A DNA stretch of 64,000 nt from NCBI RefSeq assembly GCF_000949425.1, contig NZ_CP010976.1, positions 2,294,001 through 2,358,000 of the forward strand, written 5' to 3'. This document shows positions 36,085 to 49,466 of the stretch, piece by piece; positions within the stretch are counted from its first letter, which is position 1; each line of letters starts with the position of its first letter. The position numbers and the translations under genes were made by a program. The notes below the pieces were generated by a model that worked only from the letters and a program-made list of their open reading frames with translations, searched no databases and had not been told where the DNA came from. The DNA is from Paenibacillus sp. IHBB 10380 (GTDB taxonomy: Bacteria; Bacillota; Bacilli; Paenibacillales; Paenibacillaceae).

Positions 36085-37386
36085 CTATTCTGTTACGATA
36101 TCATAGATAAGGACAGCTGGCTCCGAATGGTCTCCGATACGGATATTTTCATAAATTTTAGCCATTATGTCATTTACATTTTCACGATTAGAATGAATGG
36201 TTACCAAGGATTCTCCCACTTTTACAGGATCACCAATTTTTTTGTTTAGCATTAGGCCTACGGCTAGATCGATTTCTGAATCTTTCGTCGCCCGTCCAGC
36301 ACCTAACAACATAGCAGCAATACCAATCTCATCCGCTACAATCTCAGCTACAACACCGTCTTCTTTAGCAGGTACTTCAATTAGATATTTCGCTTGTGGC
36401 AATTTCTCGGGATGATCTACTACCGACGGATCGCCACCTTGATTAGCGATAAATTCTTTGAATTTATTCAAGGCCTTACCATTACTTATAACTTCTTTTA
36501 GCATTTCTTCTGCTTCTTCAAGCGAGCTTGCTTTATTCGCTAAGAACACCATTTGACGACCCAAGGCAAGACACAACTCTTCCAAGTCTTTAGGCCCTTT
36601 ACCTTGTAATGTATCAATCGCTTCTTTCACTTCGAGCGCATTTCCAATAGCAAAACCAAGAGGCTGGCTCATATCAGAGATGACGGCCATCGTTTTACGA
36701 CCCACATTATTGCCGATACTAACCATAGCATGTGCCAGTTCCTTGGCGTCTTCTACAGTCTTCATAAATGCACCTGCGCCTGTCTTCACATCCAGGACAA
36801 TCGCATCAGATCCAGCAGCAATTTTCTTACTCATAATAGAACTAGCAATGAGTGCTATCGAATCGACTGTTGCAGTTACGTCACGAAGAGCATACAGCTT
36901 CTTATCTGCAGGTGTAAGATTTCCTGATTGTCCGATGACCGCAATTTTATCCTTATTGACCAAGTTCACGAATTCCTCTTTACTAATTTCCACGTGGAAC
37001 CCTTCAATGGCCTCCAATTTATCAATTGTGCCTCCAGTATGACCCAATCCACGACCTGACATCTTCGCCACTGGGATATCCAGAGCAGCAACAAGTGGAG
37101 CAAGGACCAATGTAGTCGTATCGCCAACACCGCCTGTGGAGTGCTTATCTACCTTAACGCCTTCAATCGCCGACAAATCAATTGTATCGCCTGAATTTAC
37201 GATCGCCATTGTCAAATCAGCGCGTTCCCGCTCCGTCATATCTTGGAAAAAGATCGCCATCGCCAAGGCACTCATTTGATAATCTGGAATCTCGTCTTTC
37301 GTATAACCTTCTATAATGAAATTGATTTCCTCTGTCTTCAGTTCTTTACCATCACGTTTTTTTGCAATAAGATCGACCATTCTCAT
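36085..37386 (-). CDS. pdp: pyrimidine-nucleoside phosphorylase
   Basis: The 433-residue product begins [20 protein letters not shown] and contains the thymidine/pyrimidine-nucleoside phosphorylase signature [20 protein letters not shown] (about residues 107-126) and [12 protein letters not shown] near 80. It cleaves uridine, deoxyuridine or thymidine with phosphate to give the base and (deoxy)ribose-1-phosphate. Length and motifs match Bacillus Pdp. It is the last gene of the deoC-cdd-nupC-deoB-deoD-pdp operon. The deoxyribose-1-phosphate it forms is handled by DeoB and DeoC of the same operon. Confidence 0.95.
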   Translation of the reverse strand: MRMVDLIAKKRDGKELKTEEINFIIEGYTKDEIPDYQMSALAMAIFFQDMTERERADLTMAIVNSGDTIDLSAIEGVKVDKHSTGGVGDTTTLVLAPLVAALDIPVAKMSGRGLGHTGGTIDKLEAIEGFHVEISKEEFVNLVNKDKIAVIGQSGNLTPADKKLYALRDVTATVDSIALIASSIMSKKIAAGSDAIVLDVKTGAGAFMKTVEDAKELAHAMVSIGNNVGRKTMAVISDMSQPLGFAIGNALEVKEAIDTLQGKGPKDLEELCLALGRQMVFLANKASSLEEAEEMLKEVISNGKALNKFKEFIANQGGDPSVVDHPEKLPQAKYLIEVPAKEDGVVAEIVADEIGIAAMLLGAGRATKDSEIDLAVGLMLNKKIGDPVKVGESLVTIHSNRENVNDIMAKIYENIRIGDHSEPAVLIYDIVTE

Positions 37387-37427
37387 CGTATATTCTCCTC
37401 ACGTTTGCTATTTATTATAATGTCTAA

Positions 37428-38135
37428 TTACAGAGAAATAACTGTATCAAGTGCTACTTCCATCATGTCGTTGAAAGTGCTTTGTCGTTCTTCTGAAGTT
37501 GTCTCTTCCCCAGTCAATAAGTGGTCACTCACAGTCAAGATAGTTAGGGCATTAACACTGTACTTCGCTGCCAATGTATATAAAGCAGTTGATTCCATTT
37601 CCACGCCCAAGACACCGTGACCCATTAGTTTCTCGACAATCGATTTGTCATCTCTATAGAAGGTATCTGAACAGAAGACGTTACCTACATGCATTTTCAA
37701 ACCTTTTGCTAAACCACGTTCATATGCTGCCTTTAGCAGTGAGAAACTAGCAATCGGGGAGAAATCATAGCCACCAAATACATGGCGATTCACACTGGAA
37801 TCAGTACACGACGCCTGAGCTAGAATGACTTCACGAACGTGAACACTCTCCTGCATAGCGCCACAAGTACCCACACGAACCAAGTTCTTCACACCATATT
37901 CTTGAATGAGTTCGTTCACGTAAATACTAATTGAAGGAACTCCCATCCCCGTTCCCTGCACGGAAATTCTCTTGCCTTGATAAGTACCCGTGAAACCTAA
38001 CATACCTCGAACCTGATTGTAGCAAATGACATCTTCCAAGTACGTCTCTGCTATAAATTTAGCCCGTAGGGGATCTCCTGGTAATAATACTGTTTCTGCA
38101 ATTTCACCTTGTTTAGCTCCGATATGTGTACTCAT
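37428..38135 (-). CDS. deoD: purine-nucleoside phosphorylase, DeoD type
   Basis: The 235-residue product contains [18 protein letters not shown], the phosphate-binding region [24 protein letters not shown] (ribose binding) and the catalytic Asp in [10 protein letters not shown]. This is the hexameric DeoD family that phosphorolyses (deoxy)purine nucleosides. The start has AAGGAG before it. It lies 24 bp after deoB and 41 bp before pdp in the same operon. Confidence 0.96.
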   Translation of the reverse strand: MSTHIGAKQGEIAETVLLPGDPLRAKFIAETYLEDVICYNQVRGMLGFTGTYQGKRISVQGTGMGVPSISIYVNELIQEYGVKNLVRVGTCGAMQESVHVREVILAQASCTDSSVNRHVFGGYDFSPIASFSLLKAAYERGLAKGLKMHVGNVFCSDTFYRDDKSIVEKLMGHGVLGVEMESTALYTLAAKYSVNALTILTVSDHLLTGEETTSEERQSTFNDMMEVALDTVISL

Positions 38136-38159
38136 GTGTGATTGTCTCCTTCTACTTTG

Positions 38160-39338
38160 TTATTTCAAATCCGATAAAAAGCTGGTACCATACTGCGGCA
38201 TCGTAACTTCAAAGTTCTCTGCAATAGTTGCGCCAATATCCGCGAAGGTATCCCGTAAAGGTAGTGCATGACCTTGCTTAAACCGCGGAGAATAGACTAA
38301 TAGCGGCACATATTCACGAGTATGGTCCGTTCCGCGATAGGTAGGATCATTACCATGATCTGCAGTGATGATCAGAAGATCATCTTCAGTCATCTTGGCG
38401 AACACTTCCGGTAAGCGGGTATCATAGTCTTCTAATGCTTGTCCATACCCACTTGGATCTCGGCGATGACCATATAACGCATCAAAATCGACTAGATTTA
38501 AGAAGCTGAACCCCTTGAATGATTCATCAAAAGTCGCAATGAATTTATCCATACCATCTGAATTAGAAACGGTACGAACGACTTGAGTGACCCCTTCACC
38601 GTCAAAAATATCTGAGATTTTGCCGAGAGCAATGACATCATAATTGGCATCCTTGAGTGTATTCATGACTGTGGGACTGAAAGGCTTCAACGCATAGTCA
38701 TGACGATTAGATGTACGTTTGAATTCACCTACTTCACCAACGAAGGGTCTGGCGATGATTCTGCCCAGCATATACGGATCTTCTAACGTGATCTCTCTAC
38801 AAAATTCACAAATCTCATATAATTCCTTTAAAGGCACGACGTCTTCATGTGCAGCGATTTGAAGTACTGAATCCGCAGATGTATACACTATTAAAGCGCC
38901 TGTCTTTACATGCTCTTCTCCAAGTTCCACCATAATTTCTGTTCCACTGGCTGGCTTATTCCCAATGACTTTACGGCCGGTTTTCTCTTCAATCTGAGTA
39001 ATTAATGCATCAGGGAAACCATTCTCGAAGACACGAAATGGTGTATCAATACGCAAACCCATCATTTCCCAGTGTCCTGTCATTGTATCTTTGCCACTGG
39101 ATGCTTCTTGCATCTTCGTGTAATAAGCAAGGGGTTGATCGGCTTTAGGCACGCCTTGGATTTCCTTAATATTGGATAACCCAAGTTTAGCCATATTGGG
39201 CATTTCCAGCCCTCCGCATTCACGGGCAATATGTCCTAAAGTATCAACATCAAAATCATCGAATTGCGCAGCATCTGGTGCTTCTCCAATACCTACCGAG
39301 TCCATAACAATGAGGTGTATCCGTTTAAATGGTGTCAT
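38160..39338 (-). CDS. deoB: phosphopentomutase
   Basis: I chose the ATG at 39338 ([18 protein letters not shown]); the ATG at 39362 encodes the purine-rich stretch AGAGGAAGG that serves as the ribosome binding site. The 392-residue protein has alkaline-phosphatase-superfamily metal motifs: MDSVGIG with the first Asp, [10 protein letters not shown] with the phosphorylated Thr, and [20 protein letters not shown] near the C-terminus. It interconverts (deoxy)ribose-1-phosphate and -5-phosphate, linking DeoD/Pdp to DeoC. Confidence 0.95.
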   Translation of the reverse strand: MTPFKRIHLIVMDSVGIGEAPDAAQFDDFDVDTLGHIARECGGLEMPNMAKLGLSNIKEIQGVPKADQPLAYYTKMQEASSGKDTMTGHWEMMGLRIDTPFRVFENGFPDALITQIEEKTGRKVIGNKPASGTEIMVELGEEHVKTGALIVYTSADSVLQIAAHEDVVPLKELYEICEFCREITLEDPYMLGRIIARPFVGEVGEFKRTSNRHDYALKPFSPTVMNTLKDANYDVIALGKISDIFDGEGVTQVVRTVSNSDGMDKFIATFDESFKGFSFLNLVDFDALYGHRRDPSGYGQALEDYDTRLPEVFAKMTEDDLLIITADHGNDPTYRGTDHTREYVPLLVYSPRFKQGHALPLRDTFADIGATIAENFEVTMPQYGTSFLSDLK

Positions 39339-39376
39339 TGGTAATTGATTCCTTCCTCTCATGATTCTCTAATATT

Positions 39377-40555
39377 TCATATAAATAGTCCAGCTATGAT
39401 TGCAGACAGGACACTAACTAACGTTGCTCCATATATTAATTTCATACCAAAGCGAGCCACAACATTCCCTTGCTTCTCATTCAGACCCTTTACTGCACCT
39501 GCAATAATACCGATAGACGAGAAATTCGCAAACGAGACAAGGAATACGGACACAATTCCAGTAGTTCGTGCGGATAGCTCGGTGTTCTTGCTAAGCTCGA
39601 GCATGGCGACGAACTCATTGGACACCATTTTCGTTGCCATAATGCTCCCCGCGTCAACCGCTTCTTTCCATGGAACACCCATAACAAAAGCAAAGGGTGC
39701 AAAAATGTAACCGAGTAATTGTTGAAACGACACGCCGAATATACCATTAAAAAGCCCGTTAATCATGGCAATCAAAGCCACGAAACCAATCAACATGGCT
39801 GCTACCACAACAGCCACTTTGAAGCCGTCCATGATATATTCCCCAAGCATTTCAAAAAACGATTGTTTCTCTTCTTCCTGTACCTCTAGAATATCCTCTT
39901 CTTCCCCGACAATATAAGGGTTGAGGATAGAAGTAATAATAAATCCGCCAAACAAGTTAAGAACAAGTGCGGTTACTACATATTTAGGATCTATGATTGC
40001 CATATATGATCCTACAATAGACATGGAAACGGTAGACATCGCCGAAGCACACAACGTATAGAGACGATGTTTCGGTAACAAACCGATTTGCTTTTTGACA
40101 GAAATGAATACCTCGGATTGTCCCAGAATTGCTGAGGCAACCGCATTGTACGACTCCAACTTACCCATGCCATTCACCTTACTAAGTATAAGGCCAATAT
40201 ATTTAATTATAAAGGGCAAGACTTTGATGTACTGCAGAACACCAATGAGGGCTGAAATAAACACAATCGGCAATAACACCGATATAAAGAACGAGAATTG
40301 TCCTTCATTGAGAATCCCGCCAAATACAAAGTCAACACCAACGCCTGCATACTCCAACAATTTTTCGAAGGCACTTGAAATGCCTTTAATGAAGAAAGAC
40401 CCTAAAACCGTATTTAACAACACAGCGGCTAAAATGACTTGTAAGATAATCATAACAATTAAGGGCCGATATCGAATCTTCCTTTTATTGTTACTGGCGA
40501 AGTAAGAAAGTCCAAAAACAATTAGTAATCCAAGTATAACGAGTAAGTATCTCAT
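39377..40555 (-). CDS. nupC: concentrative nucleoside transporter (CNT/NupC family)
   Basis: The 392-residue protein has about nine hydrophobic segments and CNT motifs: [20 protein letters not shown] (the GQSE motif), [15 protein letters not shown], and the C-terminal [12 protein letters not shown].. [13 protein letters not shown]. These proteins import nucleosides with H+ or Na+. Position inside the deo operon indicates import of deoxynucleosides for the catabolic enzymes. A cre site lies 50 bp upstream of the start, in the gap after cdd. Confidence 0.92.
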   Translation of the reverse strand: MRYLLVILGLLIVFGLSYFASNNKRKIRYRPLIVMIILQVILAAVLLNTVLGSFFIKGISSAFEKLLEYAGVGVDFVFGGILNEGQFSFFISVLLPIVFISALIGVLQYIKVLPFIIKYIGLILSKVNGMGKLESYNAVASAILGQSEVFISVKKQIGLLPKHRLYTLCASAMSTVSMSIVGSYMAIIDPKYVVTALVLNLFGGFIITSILNPYIVGEEEDILEVQEEEKQSFFEMLGEYIMDGFKVAVVVAAMLIGFVALIAMINGLFNGIFGVSFQQLLGYIFAPFAFVMGVPWKEAVDAGSIMATKMVSNEFVAMLELSKNTELSARTTGIVSVFLVSFANFSSIGIIAGAVKGLNEKQGNVVARFGMKLIYGATLVSVLSAIIAGLFI

Positions 40556-40606
40556 GTTGTGTTTTTCTCCTAATGATTAATTGAGTTATTCTACATCAAA
40601 TCAATA

Positions 40607-40620
40607 TGAAGCGCTTACAT
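40607..40620 (-). promoter_or_regulatory. CcpA cre site between cdd and nupC
   Basis: TGTAAGCGCTTCA on the minus strand matches the cre consensus (TGNAARCGNTTNCA type). It implies carbon catabolite repression acting on the distal part of the operon, either as a roadblock or at an internal promoter. Confidence 0.75.
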
Positions 40621-40640
40621 AATTATCCATCAAAACCAAA

Positions 40641-41039
40641 TTATTTATTCATATCCTTAGATTGGAATGCTCCCGGCAAAAGCTGCGCCATAGTCCATTC
40701 TTCTGTATTTCCATGCAGATTCGTTAAATAAATCTTGGTATTCTCATCACAAAATTCCGACAACACTTGACGGCAAGCTCCACATGGGGAGACGGGACCT
40801 TCGGTGTCCGCTACCACTGCAATCGCCTCAATAGTATGTTCTCCTTCTGAGACCGCTTTAAAAATAGCTGTTCGTTCTGCACAATTAGTTAATCCAAAAG
40901 AAGCATTCTCAATATTACAGCCTGTGTAGATTCGCTTGCTTCCCGTCAATAAAGCTGCTCCAACTGCAAAATGTGAATAAGGGATATGAGCATGCTTGCG
41001 TGCTTCTATTGCCTCTTTAATCAACTGTTCCTTCAACAC
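40641..41039 (-). CDS. cdd: cytidine deaminase
   Basis: The 132-residue product has the zinc/active-site motif TNCAERTAIF (Cys and catalytic Glu) and the second zinc motif PCGACRQVLSEF. It deaminates cytidine and deoxycytidine to the uridine forms, feeding Pdp. Length matches the homotetrameric Bacillus enzyme. It lies between deoC and nupC in the same orientation. Confidence 0.95.
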   Translation of the reverse strand: MLKEQLIKEAIEARKHAHIPYSHFAVGAALLTGSKRIYTGCNIENASFGLTNCAERTAIFKAVSEGEHTIEAIAVVADTEGPVSPCGACRQVLSEFCDENTKIYLTNLHGNTEEWTMAQLLPGAFQSKDMNK

Positions 41040-41054
41040 TATTCCCCCTGTGGG

Positions 41055-41075
41055 GCTGCTCCATAATGGAGCAGC
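41055..41075. other. intercistronic hairpin between deoC and cdd
   Basis: GCTGCTCCA pairs with TGGAGCAGC around a 3-nt loop. With no T-run on the minus strand, it more likely sets mRNA processing or stability than termination. Confidence 0.5.
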
Positions 41076-41091
41076 ACAAATTATAATATTA

Positions 41092-41766
41092 TTAGTAAGA
41101 CGAGGCTGATTGCTCGCCTTCCATTATTTTCACGCCTGAACTCGCGCCAATTCTAGATGCACCTGCCGCAACCAATTGTTCCATATCTTGAAGATTACGA
41201 ACCCCTCCAGAAGCTTTGACCCCGATCTTGTCACCAACAACTTGACGCATCAGAGCCACATCCTCAGCCGTTGCTCCTCCAGTCGAGAATCCCGTCGATG
41301 TTTTAACAAATTCAGCCCCAGCTTTAACCGATAGTTGGCAAGCCAATTTCTTCTCGTCTTCTGTCAAGAGACAAGCTTCAATAATCACTTTTACAAGCGC
41401 TTTGCCATTTGCAGCATCGACGACCCCTTTAATATCTTGTACAACATAATCATAATCTCCGTCTTTCAAAGCACCGACATTAATGACTACATCAACTTCA
41501 TCCGCTCCACATTCAATAGCATGGCTTGCTTCAAAAGCTTTGCTTGCACTAGTATTCGCTCCAAGTGGAAATCCGATCACCGTACACACATTCACTTTGC
41601 TATTTGCCAACTGTTCAGCCGCATAGGATACCCACGTTGGATTTACACATACGGATGCAAATTCATATTTTATAGCTTCTTCTGTTAATTTGGTGATCTC
41701 AGCTTTCGTTGCGTCTGCGCGTAAAAGCGTATGATCGATGATTCCTGCTAATTTTAAATTTAACAT
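41092..41766 (-). CDS. deoC: deoxyribose-phosphate aldolase
   Basis: The 224-residue product contains [21 protein letters not shown], the Schiff-base lysine region [10 protein letters not shown] and the second lysine motif [14 protein letters not shown]. It splits 2-deoxyribose-5-phosphate into acetaldehyde and glyceraldehyde-3-phosphate. As the first gene of the operon (Bacillus name dra/deoC) it sits behind a sigma-A-type promoter with a candidate DeoR operator. Confidence 0.96.
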   Translation of the reverse strand: MLNLKLAGIIDHTLLRADATKAEITKLTEEAIKYEFASVCVNPTWVSYAAEQLANSKVNVCTVIGFPLGANTSASKAFEASHAIECGADEVDVVINVGALKDGDYDYVVQDIKGVVDAANGKALVKVIIEACLLTEDEKKLACQLSVKAGAEFVKTSTGFSTGGATAEDVALMRQVVGDKIGVKASGGVRNLQDMEQLVAAGASRIGASSGVKIMEGEQSASSY

Positions 41767-41809
41767 TTCCCCATCACCTTTCTCTTATGCAAATCTTAAT
41801 CCCATGATT

Positions 41810-41838
41810 AGAATAACACCTATATGAACAAATGTAAA
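41810..41838 (-). promoter_or_regulatory. deo operon promoter
   Basis: On the minus strand TTTACA (41838-41833) and TATTCT (41815-41810) are separated by 17 bp, about 45 bp upstream of the deoC start. Confidence 0.6.
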
Positions 41839-41860
41839 TACCAATATGAAATTATGTTCA
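41825..41860. promoter_or_regulatory. candidate DeoR operator
   Basis: TGAACA (41825-41830) and TGTTCA (41855-41860) form an inverted repeat flanking the -35 element of the deo promoter. This is inference from position; the spacing of 24 bp is large. Confidence 0.4.
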
Positions 41861-41929
41861 TGATTAGAGATCGCATTAATATATTAACCAAAATATCTGT
41901 TATAACAACGGCTGTTCTGCCGAATTCTG

Positions 41930-41958
41930 TTTACAGGGACATTACTGTCTGCTAGAAT
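41930..41958 (+). promoter_or_regulatory. bio operon promoter
   Basis: TTTACA and TAGAAT are separated by 17 bp, ending 13 bp before the BirA operator. Confidence 0.6.
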
Positions 41959-41971
41959 AGGTCACGCCCCA

Positions 41972-42003
41972 TTGTTAACCAATAAATAATCATAGGTTAA
42001 CAA
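41972..42003. promoter_or_regulatory. BirA operator
   Basis: TTGTTAACC-N14-GGTTAACAA is a perfect 9-bp-arm palindrome matching the Bacillus/Gram-positive BirA box. It spans the likely transcription start of bioA, so biotinyl-AMP-bound BirA should repress the operon. Confidence 0.93.
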
Positions 42004-42031
42004 TATAAAAATTAACGGATGGTGATATTTT

Positions 42032-45140
<3,109 letters not shown>

Positions 45141-45153
45141 GGGGGTGACAAGC

Positions 45154-46332
45154 ATGAAATGGATAGAAAAAGAACTTGAGTTATTGGCTAATACCTCCAT
45201 GAAGCGTTCCTTGCATGATAGTTCCCCAGTCTCCGAATCCCCAGGATATACGTTTCGTGGAGAGCGATTGCTCCTCAACCTGTCTTCTAATGACTATCTT
45301 GGACTTGCACAGCATCCTGCGATCATAGAAGTGATGCGTGAGACACTACTCAAGGAAGGAGTTGGCGCTGGCGCCTCGCGGCTTGTGACTGGAAATAGCC
45401 CCCTTTATAGTCGTCTGGAAGCAGCGCTGGCCGAATGGCAAAACTGTGAAGCAGCGCTTGTATTTGCAAACGGTTATATGGCTAATGTTGGTGTTATTGG
45501 TGCACTTGTAGGTCGGGATGATGTTGTACTCAGCGATCAGATGAATCATGCAAGCATTGTTGACGGCATTGTATTGAGCCGCGCTGAACATGCCCGGTAT
45601 CGTCATAACGATATGGAACATCTGCGCGCATTATTAAATAAACATAGTAATAAACGGAGAAAGCTGATCGTAACCGACGCTGTCTTTTCCATGGATGGCG
45701 ATCAGGCTCGTTTGCAGGAACTCGTCAGAATTAAACAGGAGTATGGAGCCCTATTGATGGTGGATGAAGCACACAGCGGTGGGATCTATGGCATGCGTGG
45801 CGAGGGATTGTGCCATGAGCTTGGGCTGCAGAATAATGTGGATATTCATATGGGTACATTCAGCAAATCGTTCGGCGTCTATGGTGCCTATATCTGTGGC
45901 AGTCGCATGCTCATTCAGTGGCTGGTGAACAAGGCCAGACCGCTCATCTATTCAACCGCGCTGCCTCCAGCTATCGTAGCTGGGATTTCAAAGGCATTAC
46001 TATTGGTACAAGTCGAACACTGGCGCAGAGAAAGGATATCCGTAGCAAGCAAGGTATTTCGGTCCGCTCTTTGCACCGCCGGTTTCCAAATAGGTACTGG
46101 CGACTCTCCTATCGTACCTCTGATTATAGGCGATAATGCTAAAACTTTACGCTTCAGTGAGGCTCTTGAAGCGTCAGGTATCGCATCCGTGGCCATCCGC
46201 CCACCTACTGTTCCTGATGGAACTGCGCAAATCCGTTTCACATTGTCAGCTGCTCATACGGATAGAGAGCTAACTGATGCCGTCGCGCAAATCCGCGCCA
46301 TTGGACATCAATTAGGAGTGCTGAGTCTATGA
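45154..46332 (+). CDS. bioF: 8-amino-7-oxononanoate synthase
   Basis: I use the ATG at 45154 (MKWIEKELELL) because GGGGGTGA precedes it; an upstream ATG at 45130 lies inside bioB. The 392-residue alpha-oxoamine synthase shows LNLSSNDYLGLAQHP, GAGASRLVTGN, the PLP region VDEAHSGGIYG and the lysine motif MGTFSKSFGVYGAY. It condenses pimeloyl thioester with alanine to KAPA. Confidence 0.96.
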   Translation: MKWIEKELELLANTSMKRSLHDSSPVSESPGYTFRGERLLLNLSSNDYLGLAQHPAIIEVMRETLLKEGVGAGASRLVTGNSPLYSRLEAALAEWQNCEAALVFANGYMANVGVIGALVGRDDVVLSDQMNHASIVDGIVLSRAEHARYRHNDMEHLRALLNKHSNKRRKLIVTDAVFSMDGDQARLQELVRIKQEYGALLMVDEAHSGGIYGMRGEGLCHELGLQNNVDIHMGTFSKSFGVYGAYICGSRMLIQWLVNKARPLIYSTALPPAIVAGISKALLLVQVEHWRRERISVASKVFRSALCTAGFQIGTGDSPIVPLIIGDNAKTLRFSEALEASGIASVAIRPPTVPDGTAQIRFTLSAAHTDRELTDAVAQIRAIGHQLGVLSL

Positions 46333-47111
46333 ATGCATCAGATAAGCATCCTATGAATATCAAGGTAGAGACAAGCGGCACTATTTTGTGGTTGACCGGA
46401 TGGAGCATGCCGGATACGGTATTTGATCGACTTCGCTTGTTACTGCCGGATTTTTATCATATTTCTGTAGACTACAGCGATGCCGATTCTCCAGAGAAAA
46501 TGGTACTCCTTACTGAAACAGCGGCAAGAAATTTCCTTTCTTCGGGTGGAACTACTTGTAAGACAAACCGTGGCCCACTATTGATCGGAGGCTGGTCGCT
46601 CGGTGGATTACTAGCGCTGAGACTAGCAATCCAAGATTTCGCTGATGGTCTTGTGTTGTTGGCTGCAACAGCCCGTTTTACCCGTTCAAAACAGGAGTTA
46701 GACCTTGGCTGGGCCGATACATACGTTAGGCGAATGATTAGAGGGCTTACGAAGGACCGACAAGCCGTTGAAACCGAATTTCGACAGCTTGTTTTAACTG
46801 AGGAAGAATGGAAAACCGATCTTGGTGAAATTCTTCCTCCAATCGGTAGCTGGACAACCCCGGCACTAATCACGGGTCTTCAGATTTTGCGAAATGAGGA
46901 ATACTTGTCTCAACTATCCATGATCGATTGTCCGGTGCTTCTTGTTCACGGTACTGACGATAAGATTTGTCCTTACGGCGCTGCGTCAGAGCTTACAGCA
47001 CAATTGCCTCAAGCAGAATTACTTACAATACCCGCAAGCGGGCATGTACCGTTTTTGGGAAGGGAAGCACACATAGCAGATGAACTGAGGAGATGGTGGC
47101 ATGAACAGTAA
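46329..47111 (+). CDS. bioH: BioH-like alpha/beta hydrolase (pimeloyl-ACP methyl ester esterase)
   Basis: The 260-residue alpha/beta hydrolase starts ATGA overlapping bioF. It shows WLTGWSMP (oxyanion region), GGWSLGGLLALR (nucleophile Ser), and a C-terminal VLLVHGTDDKICP (Asp) with SGHVPFLG (His). Placed between bioF and bioC it is best explained as the esterase that removes the methyl group from pimeloyl-ACP methyl ester. The name is by function and context; sequence similarity to E. coli BioH is probably modest, and BioG/BioV-like alternatives exist. Confidence 0.8.
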   Translation: MNASDKHPMNIKVETSGTILWLTGWSMPDTVFDRLRLLLPDFYHISVDYSDADSPEKMVLLTETAARNFLSSGGTTCKTNRGPLLIGGWSLGGLLALRLAIQDFADGLVLLAATARFTRSKQELDLGWADTYVRRMIRGLTKDRQAVETEFRQLVLTEEEWKTDLGEILPPIGSWTTPALITGLQILRNEEYLSQLSMIDCPVLLVHGTDDKICPYGAASELTAQLPQAELLTIPASGHVPFLGREAHIADELRRWWHEQ

Positions 47112-47961
47112 AAATAGTGCAATTCAACGTCAATTTAACCGTCATGCACGTTCGTATGATGCACAAGCCCATATTCAACGTACTATGGCAGATCGGCTTA
47201 CTGAATCTCTCATAGGATGGAAGAATAAAGGCTTCACAGATGAGCCCAACATTCTTGAGATTGGCTGTGGTACGGGTGCTCTAACCGAAATGCTTGTAAA
47301 TGAGTGGCCTAACGCTAGCATTACCGCGCTTGACATTGCATCCGCGATGATCGAACAGGCTGAACAACGTGTCTTATCCACTGTAACAAAACATTTGAAT
47401 ACCCGACAAAGTGCAACGGATCGTTTACGATTTCTTCAAGCCGATGTTGAAATGTGGGCGGCTGAGGCAGAGACGGACTCGTTCGATCTCATCGTCTCCA
47501 ACGCCTGTTTTCAATGGTTAAGTAATCCTCGGACTACGCTAAGCCAACTTCGACGGATTCTTCGTTCTGGTGGTTTGTTGATCTTTACTACATTCGGTCC
47601 TGATACATTCTGCGAGCTGCATCAGGCGTTTAATCAGGTGTATCGAGCCAGCGGAATGGAACCACGACGGCATGGATTGTCTTTTCAATCGATAACGCAG
47701 TGGAACAACTTGCTAGAGGAAACAGGATTTTCTAATATTCAATGTGAAGGTTCGATCCAAACAGAAAAGTATCCTACCGCGAGAGATTTTCTTCTTTCGG
47801 TTAAAGCGATGGGTGCTAGTACTTCAGAAGCCCAGGCGATACGTGACCTCAGTCCGCGGCGATTGTTCACCAGCATGTATGAGGAATATGAAGATAAGTT
47901 CAGCATACAAGGAGGCGTTGCTGCCACTTACGATCTTCTATTCATTCAAGCAAAGTCCTAA
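47101..47961 (+). CDS. bioC: malonyl-ACP O-methyltransferase
   Basis: The 286-residue SAM-dependent methyltransferase starts with IQRQFNRHARSYDAQAHIQR, the BioC N-terminal pattern. Motif I is ILEIGCGTGALTEML, followed by ITALDIASAMIE and FDLIVSNACFQWL (the NACFQW signature of BioC). It methylates malonyl-ACP to start pimelate synthesis. It overlaps the bioH-like gene by 11 bp and ends the operon. It converges with deoR. Confidence 0.95.
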   Translation: MNSKNSAIQRQFNRHARSYDAQAHIQRTMADRLTESLIGWKNKGFTDEPNILEIGCGTGALTEMLVNEWPNASITALDIASAMIEQAEQRVLSTVTKHLNTRQSATDRLRFLQADVEMWAAEAETDSFDLIVSNACFQWLSNPRTTLSQLRRILRSGGLLIFTTFGPDTFCELHQAFNQVYRASGMEPRRHGLSFQSITQWNNLLEETGFSNIQCEGSIQTEKYPTARDFLLSVKAMGASTSEAQAIRDLSPRRLFTSMYEEYEDKFSIQGGVAATYDLLFIQAKS

Positions 47962-47968
47962 TGATCCA

Positions 47969-48904
47969 TTATCTTAATAAAGCTTGTGCAGTAAATTGAT
48001 CCGTAATTAATATATTCGCGTACTTACCTGCAAGCGCAGCATGAATCGCTCCAATTTTCCGTTGCCCTCCCGCTACTAGAATAGATTTTTCCTTGTTTCT
48101 CAGATCGGAAAGATTTATTCCTACCGTACGGTTATTGATTTCTTCACTACATATTTTCCCCTTTGCGTCAAAGAACCGTGAACAGATATCAGCTACCCCA
48201 GTACGTCCAAGCAACTCCTTCTCTTCTTCATTAAAGTAACCTAGACGGAAGAGTAGCGCATCCTCCTTCACAGTTCCAACCGTAAAGACCGCAATATTCG
48301 CTTGTTTGCCCAGATCAATGATTCGTCCAATATGACGGTCTTCCTCTACCATGCTCTTAACCTCAACGCTATCAAATATAACAGGTAAGGGTAAATACCG
48401 CGCAATGGTCTGAAATGCTTCCGCAAACAAATTCACAATTTCAGCTGCGTACGTATTTACTTGAGAATGGCTCACGCCCCCCTTTAATTGGACCACTTCC
48501 ACTGCTTTTAATGGTTTAGATTGCAATTGAAGAGCTACCTCGTGCATGGTTGTGCCCCAAGTTACACCGATAATATCTCCATCCTGCACGGTTCCATGAA
48601 TAAATTCAGCCGCTTTTTTACTGATATGTTTTTTAATTTCCTCGTAATCATTTAGTGGTGAATAACATAATTGAACCGTGTCTAATTGAAATCGCTTCTT
48701 CAGCTCACTGGCTAAGATATCCAAGTCTTCACGGGGGTCAATAATATCTATCCTTACATATCCTTTTTCTTTGGCATGTTGTAGTAATCTAGAAACCGTT
48801 GGCCTTGATAAGCCCAATTGGGAAGCAATTTGCTGCTGACTATAATCAGATTGATAATAAAGTCTTGCCGCTTCAATACTTAAGCGTTGTTTCTCACTAT
48901 CCAT
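47969..48904 (-). CDS. deoR: deoxyribonucleoside regulator, SorC family
   Basis: The 311-residue product has an N-terminal HTH (YSQQQIASQLGLSRPTVSRLLQ, residues 19-40) and a SorC-type sugar-binding domain (GDIIGVTWGTTMHEVALQLQ; LFRLGYFNEEEKELLGRTGV; ILVAGGQRKIGAIHAAL). It closely resembles my recollection of B. subtilis DeoR, the repressor of dra-nupC-pdp that responds to deoxyribose-5-phosphate. Its target here is the deo operon at 36-42 kb. The biotin operon lies between regulator and targets. Confidence 0.9.
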   Translation of the reverse strand: MDSEKQRLSIEAARLYYQSDYSQQQIASQLGLSRPTVSRLLQHAKEKGYVRIDIIDPREDLDILASELKKRFQLDTVQLCYSPLNDYEEIKKHISKKAAEFIHGTVQDGDIIGVTWGTTMHEVALQLQSKPLKAVEVVQLKGGVSHSQVNTYAAEIVNLFAEAFQTIARYLPLPVIFDSVEVKSMVEEDRHIGRIIDLGKQANIAVFTVGTVKEDALLFRLGYFNEEEKELLGRTGVADICSRFFDAKGKICSEEINNRTVGINLSDLRNKEKSILVAGGQRKIGAIHAALAGKYANILITDQFTAQALLR

Positions 48905-48968
48905 TTATAATCCAACTCACTTCATTTGATTTGATTTGATTATGCAGTCTTCATTATACATTTATCCC

Positions 48969-49310
48969 TTATTGATTTTCTACGCCCCATTTGCACATTC
49001 CCTCTAATATCGGCATCAATGTTCTACCTCTTGGAGTTAAAGAATACTCCACTTTCGGAGGGATTTGTTGATATTCTACTCTATTTACGATGCCATTGCA
49101 TTCTAACTCACTTAATTGAGAGCTTAATACCTTATGGGTAATCGCTGGCAGCTGATTTTTTAATTCACCATAACGCATCACTTTCTCACACGTTAATTGG
49201 TACATGATTCTCATCTTCCACTTTCCTCCGATTATGGATAATGTGTAGTCAAATGGAGTTGGTATGACTTGTGGCTTAACCATTTGGGTCTGTTGATTCA
49301 ATGAAATCAC
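48969..49310 (-). CDS. HxlR-family transcriptional regulator
   Basis: The 113-residue winged-helix protein has the HxlR core: IIGGKWKMRIMYQLTCEKVM, RYGELKNQLPAITHKVLSSQ, LSELECNGIVNRVEYQQIPP, and KVEYSLTPRGRTLMPIL. HxlR regulators often respond to reactive electrophiles or redox stress. There is no Cys in the usual N-terminal sensing position; one Cys lies near the C-terminus (GMCKWG). It is divergent from a flavin reductase-like gene, the probable target. Confidence 0.92.
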   Translation of the reverse strand: MISLNQQTQMVKPQVIPTPFDYTLSIIGGKWKMRIMYQLTCEKVMRYGELKNQLPAITHKVLSSQLSELECNGIVNRVEYQQIPPKVEYSLTPRGRTLMPILEGMCKWGVENQ

Positions 49311-49466
49311 TCTCCTCGAGGTAAGTATCTAACCCAAAAGTGCATACTGGATTTTAGAATGTTCGAGTTTATACTTAGAGATGGCTACCTACTAAAATAA
49401 GTAGAATATCATACAATTATGGCATTCACTGTTCACTTGATCAAATTTTATCGAAGGAGGATGGAT

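Noticed and set aside
41055-41075. deoC-cdd hairpin as a terminator
   Set aside because: No T-run follows on the transcribed (minus) strand, and the downstream genes clearly belong to the same pathway.
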